From JAKOQB01 sp036824465 (GTDB taxonomy: Bacteria > Pseudomonadota > Gammaproteobacteria > Burkholderiales > Burkholderiaceae_F): a stretch of 64,000 nucleotides of DNA. Position 1 is the first letter of the stretch; the number at the start of each line of letters is the position of its first letter. Under the pieces are notes generated by a model, which searched no databases, had not been told where the DNA came from, and saw only the letters and a program-made list of their open reading frames with translations. The translations under genes were made by a program, and so were the position numbers. The stretch lies in contig DAITAC010000004.1 of assembly GCA_036824465.1 (NCBI GenBank), positions 38,868 to 102,867 of the forward strand, in the 5' to 3' direction. This document shows, one piece after another, positions 33,066 to 41,560 of the stretch.

Positions 33066-34757
33066 CTATGCGGTCACGGCCGCATGCAGACCAAGCTCGC
33101 GCATCATGGCTTCGCGCATCAGGAACTTCTGCGGCTTTCCGGTCACCGTCTGCGGCAGTTCCTGCACGAAGCGGATGTAACGCGGCAACTTGTAGTGCGC
33201 GATCTGGTCGCGGCAGAAATCACGGATCTCCTCTTCCGTGCAGTGGACGCCCGGCTTGGTGACGATCCACGCGCACAGTTCCTCGCCGTAGCGTTGGTCG
33301 GGCACGCCGAATACCTGGACCGTCGCGACCTTCGGATGACGGAACAGGAACTCTTCGACCTCGCGCGGGTATACGTTCTCGCCGCCGCGAATCACCATGT
33401 CCTTCACGCGGCCGACGATGTTGCAGTAGCCCTCGGAGTCAATCGTCGCCAGATCTCCCGTGTGCATCCAGCCGTCACGCACGGCTTCGCGCGTGCGCTG
33501 AGGATCGTCCCAGTAGCCCTGCATCACCGAGTAGCCGCGCGTGCACAGTTCACCCTTCTCGCCCACCGGGACGACGCGACCCTCTGCATCGACGATCTTG
33601 ACCTCCAGATGTGGCAAAACGCGCCCAACGGTCGTCACGCGTTTTTCCATCGGATCGTCCGTCGCGCTCTGGAACGACACCGGACTGGTTTCGGTCATGC
33701 CGTAGGCGATCGTCACCTCGCGCATGTGCATATCGCTCTGCACGCGGCGCATCACCTCGATCGGACAGGGCGCGCCGGCCATGATCCCGGTCCGCAGTGA
33801 ACTGAGATCGAATTGCTTGAAATCGGGATGGTCCAGTTCGGCGATGAACATGGTCGGCACGCCGTGCAGTGCGGTGCACCTTTCGGCCTGCACCGCAGCC
33901 AGCGCTGCGCGCGGTTCGAAGCCCTCGCCCGGAAACACCATCTTGGCACCGGTCGCCACGCATGCCAGCACCGACAGCACCATGCCAAAGCAGTGATAGA
34001 GCGGCACCGGAATGCACAGGCCGTCCTGTTCGGAAAACCGCATGCACTGCGCTACCGCGCGCGCGTTATTCACGATGTTGTGGTGGGTCAGCGTGGCGCC
34101 TTTCGGTGCCCCGGTCGTACCACTCGTGAACTGAATGTTGATCGACTCCTGGCACTGCAGCGCCTCAGCAGGAGGCAGGTCGGACGTATGAGCAATCCCG
34201 GACTCCACCAACTGGCGCCAATTGAGCATCCCGGCGCTCGGTTCATCGCCGAGGCGCACGACCGTCTTGATCTGCGGCAGCTTTTCGCTGCGACTCGGTC
34301 CACCGATGCCAAGCGTCTGCAGCATGCCGATGTAGCTGCTGGCCTTGAACGAAGCTGCGGTGATCAGCACGCTGACACCGGCCTTGTTCAGCGCGTACTC
34401 GAGTTCGGCCAGGCGATAGGCCGGATTGATATTGACCAGGATCGCGCCAATGCGCGCCGTCGCAAACTGTGTCACGACCCATTCCGCACGGTTGGGGGAC
34501 CAGATGCCCACGCGATCGCCTTTCCGGACCCCCAGCCGCCACAGGCCGGCCGCGACCCATTCGACTTGCTGATTCAGCTCCGACCAGGTCCAGCGCACAC
34601 CCTGTTCGACGAAGACAGCCGCATCGCGATGCGGCCACCGGCGTGCAGCAGCAGCCAGTACCTCGTAGACGGTGTCGTCTGACAGGCTCGAATCGATTGG
34701 TCCTCGCACCAGCGACAGGCCATCAACCGGAAGACTCCAGGCTTGGGACTTGTTCAC
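33066..34757 (-). CDS. AMP-forming acyl-CoA ligase
   Basis: A 563-residue acyl-CoA synthetase of the ANL superfamily, resembling the ACSF2/fatty-acid ligase group. Motifs: the P-loop-like FTSGTTGAPKGATLTH, YGMTETSPV, GWMHTGDLA, GRVKDMVIRGGENVYP and the catalytic lysine in QTVTGKPQK near the C-terminus. It activates a carboxylic acid to its CoA thioester. The start is GTG 34757 with AAGGAG six to seven bases upstream; the ATG-like extension to 34829 is rejected. It might consume acids produced by the amine dehydrogenases and AOR, but its acid substrate is unknown. Confidence 0.88.
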   Translation of the reverse strand: MNKSQAWSLPVDGLSLVRGPIDSSLSDDTVYEVLAAAARRWPHRDAAVFVEQGVRWTWSELNQQVEWVAAGLWRLGVRKGDRVGIWSPNRAEWVVTQFATARIGAILVNINPAYRLAELEYALNKAGVSVLITAASFKASSYIGMLQTLGIGGPSRSEKLPQIKTVVRLGDEPSAGMLNWRQLVESGIAHTSDLPPAEALQCQESINIQFTSGTTGAPKGATLTHHNIVNNARAVAQCMRFSEQDGLCIPVPLYHCFGMVLSVLACVATGAKMVFPGEGFEPRAALAAVQAERCTALHGVPTMFIAELDHPDFKQFDLSSLRTGIMAGAPCPIEVMRRVQSDMHMREVTIAYGMTETSPVSFQSATDDPMEKRVTTVGRVLPHLEVKIVDAEGRVVPVGEKGELCTRGYSVMQGYWDDPQRTREAVRDGWMHTGDLATIDSEGYCNIVGRVKDMVIRGGENVYPREVEEFLFRHPKVATVQVFGVPDQRYGEELCAWIVTKPGVHCTEEEIRDFCRDQIAHYKLPRYIRFVQELPQTVTGKPQKFLMREAMMRELGLHAAVTA

Positions 34758-35279
34758 CTTTTGCTCCTTGATTCTGAAATGCACGGGCGTCGACGGCCGG
34801 GAAGCCACAGCGAAACAGCAAGCAGTCATCCGGTCTTAAGCACTGCCAACACATCCGAATGCAAGGACGCGCGAGCCGCCGCGCACGGCATGTAAGTACT
34901 TCATGCTGTCTCCCCAACCACGGTAACGGCGCTCTCCGGCACCTGACCGCGTCTCGACATATTGCACGGGCGATTGGCTGGTGTCGACCCGACGCGAAGA
35001 CCGTCGACCGGCAACGTCGTTCGGAGGCCCCGTTTGGTTCCGGCACGGCAGCCCGAGGCCGCTTCTTCAAATCAGGGTATGGCGCCCGGCCATGCGAAGG
35101 TCCAGTCTGGAAAGATTCGGCACCTGGCCAGCGGACGGCGCGCGGCGCACGCGTTTTGAGGCCCGTGGCAGGTTTAGATTGTCGTCGGCGCGGCCATTGA
35201 CGCAGAATTCGGTCGTCATTGCACGCAACACCGGGTCGCTCGTTGGCCAGCGTCGAAGAGAATTCAGCTCGACAGAATC
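34758..35279. promoter_or_regulatory. Divergent region between CoA ligase and AraC gene
   Basis: A 522-bp non-coding region that separates the minus-strand ligase from the plus-strand AraC-family regulator, so it should hold both promoters. No gene is evident; the open frames here have no protein-like composition. I could not place a convincing promoter. Confidence 0.35.
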
Positions 35280-36284
35280 GTGACCGCAACATTCAACTCA
35301 ACCGTTGGCAACGCTGCTGCCGGCCGCGCGCCGCCCGATTTCGCCTTCGCCCGAAGCGAAAGCCATGACGCGGACGAAGCGGCGCAGCGCCTGCGCGCGT
35401 GGGATCAGACCTATCAGCAACTGACCCACGGCCGATTCGAGGGACTGACCACCGATCTCTGGTTGGGGTCGATGCAGGTGTTCCGCGAACGCAGCAACCG
35501 CCGCATCCACCAGGCGGGGCGTGCCTGGCCGGGTTCCGTCACATTCGGCATACCGCTCGCCATGGACGGCACTGCGCGTTTCTGTGGACAGCCGATGGAT
35601 CTCGACTCAGCACTCGTCCTCGGACCGTGCGGAGAACTGGACTTCCTGACTTCGCCGATGCTGGATATCGTCGGCATCTCGATGCCGCAGGACGAGTTGC
35701 GGACGATCAACCAGGGGGTCTCGGCCTTCGAACTGGCGTCGGCGCTTGCTTCGAACCGCCTGATCAAGCTGGACTCGATGTCCGCCGCGCGCTTGCGGCT
35801 GCTTGCCCTGTCGCTCTTCGATGCGATCGAGCAAGACCCCGCGCAACTGTCCGTGCCAAGCGTGCGCGAACAGATTCGCGATAGCGTATTGGGCGGCCTG
35901 GCCGAGGCGTTTCTCGACTCGGTGGTCCATCCTCACGCTGCGGACCGACACACAACCCACCGGTCAATCGTCCAGCGCGCCAAGGAATATGTTCTGGCGC
36001 ACCCGGACGATCCGATCACCGTCGAGCGCCTGTGCGCGGTCATTGGCGTGTCGCGACGCAGCGTGCAGTATGCGTTCGAGTATGTGCTGGGGATCGCGCC
36101 GGCGCAGTATCTGCGCGCGGCGCGATTGCACGGCGTGCGCCGTGAATTGAAATCGACACCACGCAGTGCCGCTTCAATCCAGGACGTTGCTGCGCGCTGG
36201 GGCTTCTGGCATCTCGGCCACTTCACCGCGCGTTATCGGCAGTTGTTCGGCTGCCGGCCGTCGGAAACACCGCGACCCGTATAG
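35280..36284 (+). CDS. EutR-like AraC-family regulator
   Basis: A 334-residue transcriptional regulator. The C-terminal 100 residues form an AraC/XylS two-HTH domain (ITVERLCAVIGVSRRSVQYAF and, at the end, IQDVAARWGFWHLGHF). The N-terminal half resembles EutR-type sensors (RLRAWDQTYQQLTHGRF). EutR and QhpR-type regulators respond to amines, so control of the nearby TTQ dehydrogenase or the qhp operon is plausible but unshown. The start is GTG 35280; no strong ribosome site is seen. The downstream XdhC gene starts 105 bases later. Confidence 0.85.
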   Translation: MTATFNSTVGNAAAGRAPPDFAFARSESHDADEAAQRLRAWDQTYQQLTHGRFEGLTTDLWLGSMQVFRERSNRRIHQAGRAWPGSVTFGIPLAMDGTARFCGQPMDLDSALVLGPCGELDFLTSPMLDIVGISMPQDELRTINQGVSAFELASALASNRLIKLDSMSAARLRLLALSLFDAIEQDPAQLSVPSVREQIRDSVLGGLAEAFLDSVVHPHAADRHTTHRSIVQRAKEYVLAHPDDPITVERLCAVIGVSRRSVQYAFEYVLGIAPAQYLRAARLHGVRRELKSTPRSAASIQDVAARWGFWHLGHFTARYRQLFGCRPSETPRPV

Positions 36285-36389
36285 GCAATCGCGCGGTAAA
36301 GACGGTAAGCGCCGGGGAACGCAAGAATGCGCGAGCATTGCTCGCGTCATGCACCACTAAAATCCGCTCGGCGCGCCTTGGAGCAGGGA

Positions 36390-37391
36390 ATGGATTCTGT
36401 CGACACGCAGGTTCTCAAGAAAGCGGATGAGTGGCTGCGCGAGGGTCAGCGCGCGGTCATGGGCACGATCGTTCGCACCTGGGGTTCCGCGCCGCGTCCG
36501 GTCGGTGCGCTGGTGGCAATCCGCGGCGACGGACTGGTCGTGGGCTCCGTTTCCGGTGGCTGCATCGAGGACGATCTGGTCGACAAGGTGCGTACGCAGG
36601 CACTCGCCGCCGAACGCCCGCAGCGCGTGACCTACGGCGTGACTGCGGAAGAGGCATTCCAGTTCGGCCTGCCCTGCGGTGGAACAATCGAATTGATCCT
36701 CGAGCCGATTTCGGCCGAATCGAAGATCGGTGAATTGCTCGCACGGGTCGCAGCCGGCCGACAGACGCTGCGCACGCTGGAAATGAAGACCGGCCGCGTC
36801 ACGCTCGAAGATGGCCGTGGCGGCGACGTTCTGACGTTCGACGATGCGCGGCTGGTCACCGTGCATGGGCCACGCTTGCGGCTGCTGGTGATCGGCGCCG
36901 GGCAACTGACGCACTACGTCGCGCAGATCGCGCTCGCGCTCGACTACCAGGTGACGATCTGTGATCCGCGCGAGGAATATGCGGATGGCTGGCTCGTCCC
37001 CGGCACGGCGCTCGTGCGCACGATGCCCGACGACACGGTGGTCGACTTCAAGCCCGACCGAAACACCGCGATCCTCGCGTTGACGCACGATCCGAAGCTA
37101 GATGACCTGGCACTGATGGAAGCACTGAAGTCCGACGCGTTCTACGTCGGCGCGATCGGATCACACAAGAACCAGGCCAAACGCAGGGAACGGCTGCTCG
37201 AGTTCGGCGTGACGCCGGCCGAACTCGCTCGCCTGCACGGCCCGGTCGGCCTGAAGAACGGCGCGCGCACGCCACCCGAGATCGCGGTGTCGATCCTCGC
37301 CGAACTTACCGCAACCCGTTACGGCTACGCGATCCCAACGCCGATACGGACGTCATCGGCCGCCTCTGCCGAGTCCGGCTGCTCCGTTTGA
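36390..37391 (+). CDS. XdhC/CoxI-family maturation factor
   Basis: A 333-residue protein of the XdhC/CoxI family that inserts and sulfurates the molybdenum cofactor of xanthine dehydrogenase-type enzymes. N-terminal motif GTIVRTWGSAPRPVGA and SVSGGCIEDDLV, the middle CGGTIELILEP, and a C-terminal Rossmann-like domain (LVIGAGQLTHYVAQIALALD; GAIGSHKNQAKRRERLLEFG). The likely client is the form II hydroxylase CoxSLM 15 kb away. ATG 36390 with GGAG nearby is chosen instead of 36327. Confidence 0.88.
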   Translation: MDSVDTQVLKKADEWLREGQRAVMGTIVRTWGSAPRPVGALVAIRGDGLVVGSVSGGCIEDDLVDKVRTQALAAERPQRVTYGVTAEEAFQFGLPCGGTIELILEPISAESKIGELLARVAAGRQTLRTLEMKTGRVTLEDGRGGDVLTFDDARLVTVHGPRLRLLVIGAGQLTHYVAQIALALDYQVTICDPREEYADGWLVPGTALVRTMPDDTVVDFKPDRNTAILALTHDPKLDDLALMEALKSDAFYVGAIGSHKNQAKRRERLLEFGVTPAELARLHGPVGLKNGARTPPEIAVSILAELTATRYGYAIPTPIRTSSAASAESGCSV

Positions 37392-37424
37392 CCCCTGCTC
37401 CCGCAATTGCGGCAACAGACCGCG

Positions 37425-37453
37425 ATTGACTTTTATTTAACGTAATTGTTAAC
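37425..37453 (+). promoter_or_regulatory. arsR-type promoter with overlapping operator
   Basis: TTGACT (37425-37430), a 17-base spacer and TTAACT (37448-37453) fit a sigma-70 promoter. An inverted repeat TTAAC-N6-GTTAA (37436-37451) overlaps the -10 box. The ArsR ATG at 37460 falls at the expected transcription start, and there is no ribosome site, so the mRNA may be leaderless and autorepressed. Confidence 0.55.
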
Positions 37454-37459
37454 TACACC

Positions 37460-37807
37460 ATGGATTCATTGAGCGTCACTTTTTCCGCGCTGGCCGACCC
37501 GACGCGACGCGCGATCCTGGCCCGGCTCGCCAAAGGCGAAGCCAGTGTCGGAGAACTCGCCACGCCGTTCGACATCTCGCTGCCGGCCGTGTCGCGCCAC
37601 CTGCGTGTTCTCGAGGATGCGCGGCTGATCGAGCGGCGCGTCGACGCGCAATGGCGGCTGTGCAAGCTGCGGCCGGAGCCTTTGAAGGATGCGGTCGACT
37701 GGATCGAGCACTACCGCCGCTTCTGGGAGGCGAGCTTCGACAACCTCGCCCGTTACTTGGAACGCACATCGCCGCCGATGGCGCGCGGAAGGAGACGAAG
37801 GAAATGA
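37460..37807 (+). CDS. ArsR-family transcriptional regulator
   Basis: A 115-residue winged-helix repressor (ALADPTRRAILARLAKGE, then LATPFDISLPAVSRHLRVLE as the recognition helix). The C-terminal EHYRRFWEASFDNLARYLE segment is common in ArsR proteins encoded beside SRPBCC/AHSA1 genes. It lacks metal-binding cysteines, so it is not a typical arsenic sensor. It overlaps the downstream fusion gene by ATGA, and a promoter with an operator-like repeat lies just upstream, suggesting autoregulation of the pair. Confidence 0.88.
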   Translation: MDSLSVTFSALADPTRRAILARLAKGEASVGELATPFDISLPAVSRHLRVLEDARLIERRVDAQWRLCKLRPEPLKDAVDWIEHYRRFWEASFDNLARYLERTSPPMARGRRRRK

Positions 37808-38880
37808 ATGCCGACACCCTGCAACTGACGCGGTTCTTCAAGGCGCCGCGCGAGAAGATCTTTGAGGCCTTCACGAAATCGGCGGCGCTCGTGAACTGGT
37901 TCGGACCACGCAACTGCACCTGCCCGAGCATCGCGGTCGATCTGCGCGTCGGCGGCCGCTATCGGGTCGAAATGCACGGCGAAGACAGCGGCGATGTGTT
38001 TGTGCTGAGCGGCGAATACCGCGAGATCGTTCCGCCGGAGAAACTCGTTTTCACATGGACGTGGGCGCAGGGCGATATGGCGGGTGTCGAGACCGTTGTT
38101 TCGGTGACGCTGAAACCCAAGCCGGGCGGCACCGAACTGACGCTGCAGCACGCGGGACTGCCGACCCCGCGCGCGCTGGAAATGCACTCGCAGGGCTGGG
38201 CGAGTACATGGGACTGCCTCGACGACTATCTTGTCGACAAGCTAAAGTCGCCGATTGCGCAGCCGACCCTGCTCGGCGATCCACGCAGCACATACACGCG
38301 CAGCGCGCGGCTGGCGTTCGAGGAGAAAGGCATCAGCTATCGCCTCGAACCGCACGCGCCGCAGGACGATGCGGTCGCGGCAATCCATCCGTTCCACAAG
38401 ATTCCCGCGTATCGCCAAGGCGCGCTGACGCTGTACGAAACGAGCGCGATCATGCGCTATGTCGACGAGACGTTTCCCGGACCGAAGTTGATGCCGGATG
38501 GGCCGGCCGATCGCGCCCGCGTCGAACAATGGGTGAGCACAATCAACAGCTACATGTACGACGCGATGGTGCGCCGGTACATCCTGCAGTATGTTTTCCC
38601 GAGCGGCGCTGACGGCAAACCCGACCGTGCGGTGATCGACAAGGCGCTGATCGAGGTCGAACAGCAACTCGGACTGCTGGAGAAAGCCTACGGTGAGCGC
38701 GATTTCCTGGTCGGGGACCGCGTGACGCTGGCCGATCTGCTGCTGGCGCCGATCGTGTTCTACCTTGGCGCATTTCCTGAAAGCAAGGCGCTGCTGGCGA
38801 AGCTGCCGAACGTCACGCGCGCCCACAAGGCGTTTACGCAGCGGCCAAGCTTCGTTTCGACGCTGCCACCGCGAAGCTGA
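37804..38880 (+). CDS. AHSA1 (SRPBCC) domain fused to glutathione S-transferase
   Basis: A 358-residue two-domain protein. Residues 1 to about 145 form an AHSA1/START-like domain (TRFFKAPREKIFEAFT, LVNWFGPRN, LVDDYLVDKL-like end), usually encoded alone beside ArsR. Residues about 150-358 form a glutathione transferase with N-terminal thioredoxin-like part (YRLEPHAPQDDAV, HKIPAYRQGALTLYETSAIMRY, the ES/ET-S glutathione motif) and helical C-terminal part. The fusion is unusual but single-frame. The ATG at 37804 overlaps the ArsR stop. It may conjugate or bind a hydrophobic ligand; function unknown. Confidence 0.85.
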   Translation: MNADTLQLTRFFKAPREKIFEAFTKSAALVNWFGPRNCTCPSIAVDLRVGGRYRVEMHGEDSGDVFVLSGEYREIVPPEKLVFTWTWAQGDMAGVETVVSVTLKPKPGGTELTLQHAGLPTPRALEMHSQGWASTWDCLDDYLVDKLKSPIAQPTLLGDPRSTYTRSARLAFEEKGISYRLEPHAPQDDAVAAIHPFHKIPAYRQGALTLYETSAIMRYVDETFPGPKLMPDGPADRARVEQWVSTINSYMYDAMVRRYILQYVFPSGADGKPDRAVIDKALIEVEQQLGLLEKAYGERDFLVGDRVTLADLLLAPIVFYLGAFPESKALLAKLPNVTRAHKAFTQRPSFVSTLPPRS

Positions 38881-38919
38881 ACCGGTCGAACTCCGATCGC
38901 AACCCAAGGAGAGCACATC

Positions 38920-39666
38920 ATGAACTACCTGCATGGCAAGTTCGTCTGGTTCGAACACATGTCGAATGACAGCGCCGCGGCCGGCCGCTTTTATGCATCG
39001 TTGTTCGGCTGGACGGTCGGAAACGTCGATATGGGCGGTCAGCCATACACGATGATCAACAATGGCGCCGACGGCATCGGCGGCCTGCGCACCGTACCCG
39101 GTGCGCCGAGCGCATGGATGAGCTACCTGTCGGTGGCCGACGTCGATGCGAGCGCGAAAGCAGCCGCGGCGGCGGGTGCAAAGATTGTGATGCCGCCGAC
39201 CGAATTCCCAGCAGTGGGGCGCGGCGCAACGCTGGTCGACCCCACCGGCGGCACGTTCTCGATCTGGAAGAGCGCGCAAGGCGATGCGCCGGACGTCGAT
39301 CCGGTGCCGATCGGCGCGTGGTACTGGAACGAGCTGTGGACCAGCGACGACGCGAAAGCGCGCGTGTTCTACGAGTGCGCGTTCGGCTTTGGCTACGACA
39401 CGATGGACATGGGACCGCAGGGGACCTACTACATCCTGACGAAGGACGGCAAGCCGCGCGGCGGACTGATGAAGTCGAGCCAGCCCGGCGCGCCCACGAT
39501 GTGGCTGCCCTACGTGCTGGTCTCCAAGTGTGATTCGACGCTGGCCAAGGCAAAGCAGTTGGGGGCGAAGGAACTCGTGCCGGCGACCGACATTCCCAAT
39601 GTCGGCCGCTTTGCGATCGTCGCCGACCCGACCGGCGCGGCGATCGCGTTCATCAACAGGCCATAG
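38920..39666 (+). CDS. VOC-family protein with two glyoxalase-type domains
   Basis: A 248-residue protein with two VOC (bleomycin-resistance/glyoxalase) modules, residues about 5-120 (FVWFEHMSNDSAAAGRFYAS, VDPTGGTFSIWK) and 127-247 (WNELWTSDDAKARVFYECAF, VADPTGAAIAFI). Each half has the metal-site layout of the family. AAGGAG precedes the ATG at 38920. It follows the ArsR-AHSA1/GST genes by 39 bases and may be in the same operon. The reaction is unknown. Confidence 0.87.
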   Translation: MNYLHGKFVWFEHMSNDSAAAGRFYASLFGWTVGNVDMGGQPYTMINNGADGIGGLRTVPGAPSAWMSYLSVADVDASAKAAAAAGAKIVMPPTEFPAVGRGATLVDPTGGTFSIWKSAQGDAPDVDPVPIGAWYWNELWTSDDAKARVFYECAFGFGYDTMDMGPQGTYYILTKDGKPRGGLMKSSQPGAPTMWLPYVLVSKCDSTLAKAKQLGAKELVPATDIPNVGRFAIVADPTGAAIAFINRP

Positions 39667-39675
39667 GGCTGGCCG

Positions 39676-40083
39676 ATGAAGCAGTGGGAAAGATCAAGCC
39701 CGGAACTGATCGCGCGCTTCGACGCCTGCCTGCCGAAAGCCGCCGGTGTCGAGCGGCGCCAGATGTTCGGCTGTCCATGCGCGTTCGTGAATGGCAACAT
39801 GTTCACCGGCGTGCACGAGCAGCGGGTGATCGTGCGGCTGCCTGAGAAGCAGCGCGCAGCGCTGTCAAAAGAGCCTGACGCGAAACCCTTCGTCGTGATG
39901 GGCAGGACCATGCGCGAATACGTCGCGTTCGAGCGGCCCCTTGAGCGCTCACCGCGCGAGATCGGCGCCTGGATGAAGAAGGCGCTCGCCTACGCCGAGA
40001 CCTTGCCCATCAAGGTCAATAAAGATTCTGCGGCAAGCAAGCGTCGAACGGCGAAGCCGGCACGAACAGCACGCGCTCGCTGA
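39676..40083 (+). CDS. TfoX N-terminal domain protein
   Basis: A 135-residue protein whose first 110 residues match the TfoX N-terminal fold (KAAGVERRQMFGCPCAFVNG, VIVRLPEKQRAAL, MREYVAFERPL). This domain occurs alone in many bacteria with no known role; the competence regulator TfoX/Sxy shares it. A Lys/Arg-rich tail (KRRTAKPARTARAR) follows. It starts 10 bases after the VOC gene, so it belongs to the same run. Confidence 0.82.
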   Translation: MKQWERSSPELIARFDACLPKAAGVERRQMFGCPCAFVNGNMFTGVHEQRVIVRLPEKQRAALSKEPDAKPFVVMGRTMREYVAFERPLERSPREIGAWMKKALAYAETLPIKVNKDSAASKRRTAKPARTARAR

Positions 40084-40246
40084 TCTGGGCGTCAGTTCGT
40101 CATCGCCACGGCGTTCAGCAGCGCGAGCGAGGTAACGACAAGGAACATGCCGCGCGGCAGGTTGACCCGTGGCGGCGCGGTCAGCGCAAGGTTCTTCTTT
40201 GATTGTCGCGCCAGGCTGCTCCAAACGCGATGCGGTCCGGAACAGC

Positions 40247-41332
40247 TCAGGTGTGCTGCACCTTGATCGTCGGCATCTTCAGCGACATGTCCTTCGCCCG
40301 CTCGGCGATCTTGATCGCGACCTTGCGTGCGATCGCCTTGTAGGCGTTTGCGATATCGCCGTCCGGTTCCGCGACGACCGTCGGCCGGCCGGAGTCGGTC
40401 TGCTCGCGGATGCGGATGTCGAGCGGCAGCGAGCCGAGCAGGTCAACCCCGAACTGCGCGGCCATCTGCGCCGCACCGCCGGTACCGAAGATATGCTCAG
40501 CGTGGCCGCATTGGCTGCACACGTGGATCGCCATGTTCTCGACAATGCCGAGGATCGGCACGCTGACCTTCTCGAACATCTTCAGCCCCTTCTTGGCATC
40601 GATCAGCGCGATGTCCTGCGGCGTGGTCACGATCACCGCGCCGGTGACCGGCACCTGCTGCGCCAGCGTGAGCTGGATGTCGCCGGTGCCAGGCGGCATG
40701 TCGACCACCAGGTAGTCGAGATCCTTCCAGTTCGTCTGCATCAGCAGCTGTTGCAGTGCCTGCGTGACCATCGGCCCGCGCCAGATCATGGGCTGATCCG
40801 CATCGACCAGGAACCCGATCGAGCTGGTCTGGATGCCATAGTTTTCCATCGGTTCCATCGTGTTGCCGTCGGCCGAAGCGGGCTGACCGCTGATGCCGAG
40901 CATGGTGGGCTGGCTCGGGCCATAGATGTCCGCGTCGAGCATGCCGACGCGCGCGCCCTCGGCCGCAAGCGCCAGCGCGAGGTTGACCGCGACCGTGCTC
41001 TTGCCCACACCGCCCTTGCCGGAGGCGACCGCGATGATGTTCTTCACGTTCGGCATCACCTTCAGCCCGCGCTGCACCGTGTGCGCCACGATCTTCATCG
41101 TCACATTGGCGCTGACATTTCCGGCGCCCGCGTTCTTCAGCGCTTCGATGACGCGCGCTCGCAGCGGCTCGATCTGGCTGGCGGCGGGATAGCCAAGTTC
41201 AACATCGACGTTGACGTTTTCCTTGTCGACGCGGATGTTGCGCGCCGCCCTGGAGGTGACGAGATCCTTGCCGGTGTTTGGATCGATGATGGACTTAAGA
41301 CACTCGGTGACACGTTCGACGGTGAGGCTCAT
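40247..41332 (-). CDS. apbC: Mrp/ApbC-type Fe-S cluster carrier ATPase
   Basis: A 361-residue P-loop ATPase that carries and delivers [4Fe-4S] clusters. N-terminal MIP18/DUF59 domain (CLKSIIDPNTGKDLV), deviant Walker A ASGKGGVGKSTVAVN, GLLDADIYGPS-like (MLDADIYGPSQPTMLG) and the bridging CxxC in HVCSQCGHAEHIFG. Full length for the family. It is divergent from metG with 228 bases between starts. It is relevant here because AorA, AorB, QhpD and the U32 proteins are Fe-S clients, although it is a general housekeeping factor. Confidence 0.93.
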   Translation of the reverse strand: MSLTVERVTECLKSIIDPNTGKDLVTSRAARNIRVDKENVNVDVELGYPAASQIEPLRARVIEALKNAGAGNVSANVTMKIVAHTVQRGLKVMPNVKNIIAVASGKGGVGKSTVAVNLALALAAEGARVGMLDADIYGPSQPTMLGISGQPASADGNTMEPMENYGIQTSSIGFLVDADQPMIWRGPMVTQALQQLLMQTNWKDLDYLVVDMPPGTGDIQLTLAQQVPVTGAVIVTTPQDIALIDAKKGLKMFEKVSVPILGIVENMAIHVCSQCGHAEHIFGTGGAAQMAAQFGVDLLGSLPLDIRIREQTDSGRPTVVAEPDGDIANAYKAIARKVAIKIAERAKDMSLKMPTIKVQHT

Positions 41333-41560
41333 GGAGAGGGCTAAGTCAGTTTGCGAGGAAGCGGGAGTCTATCGGACCGCGTCGCGCTGCTTGCCCTTGC
41401 TAGACTTGCGGTCATTCGGACCAGCCCATGATTCCCCGCATCTCCATCCTCGATCTCGCGCTGCCACGTTCACGAATGTGCCGGCTGCCCCGCAGATAGT
41501 CCTGCCGACAGCCTGGCGTGCCTGCGCGGCGCGCTCCAACGCACATCTTCGGATCGAGTC

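Noticed and set aside
35280..36284. Calling the AraC-family gene qhpR
   Set aside because: It lies 18 kb from qhp and resembles EutR; linkage to qhp is not shown.
40084..40246. Small minus-strand membrane peptide (PRGMFLVVTSLALLNAVAM)
   Set aside because: No start codon with a ribosome site and the frame begins inside the apbC end, so not supported as a gene.
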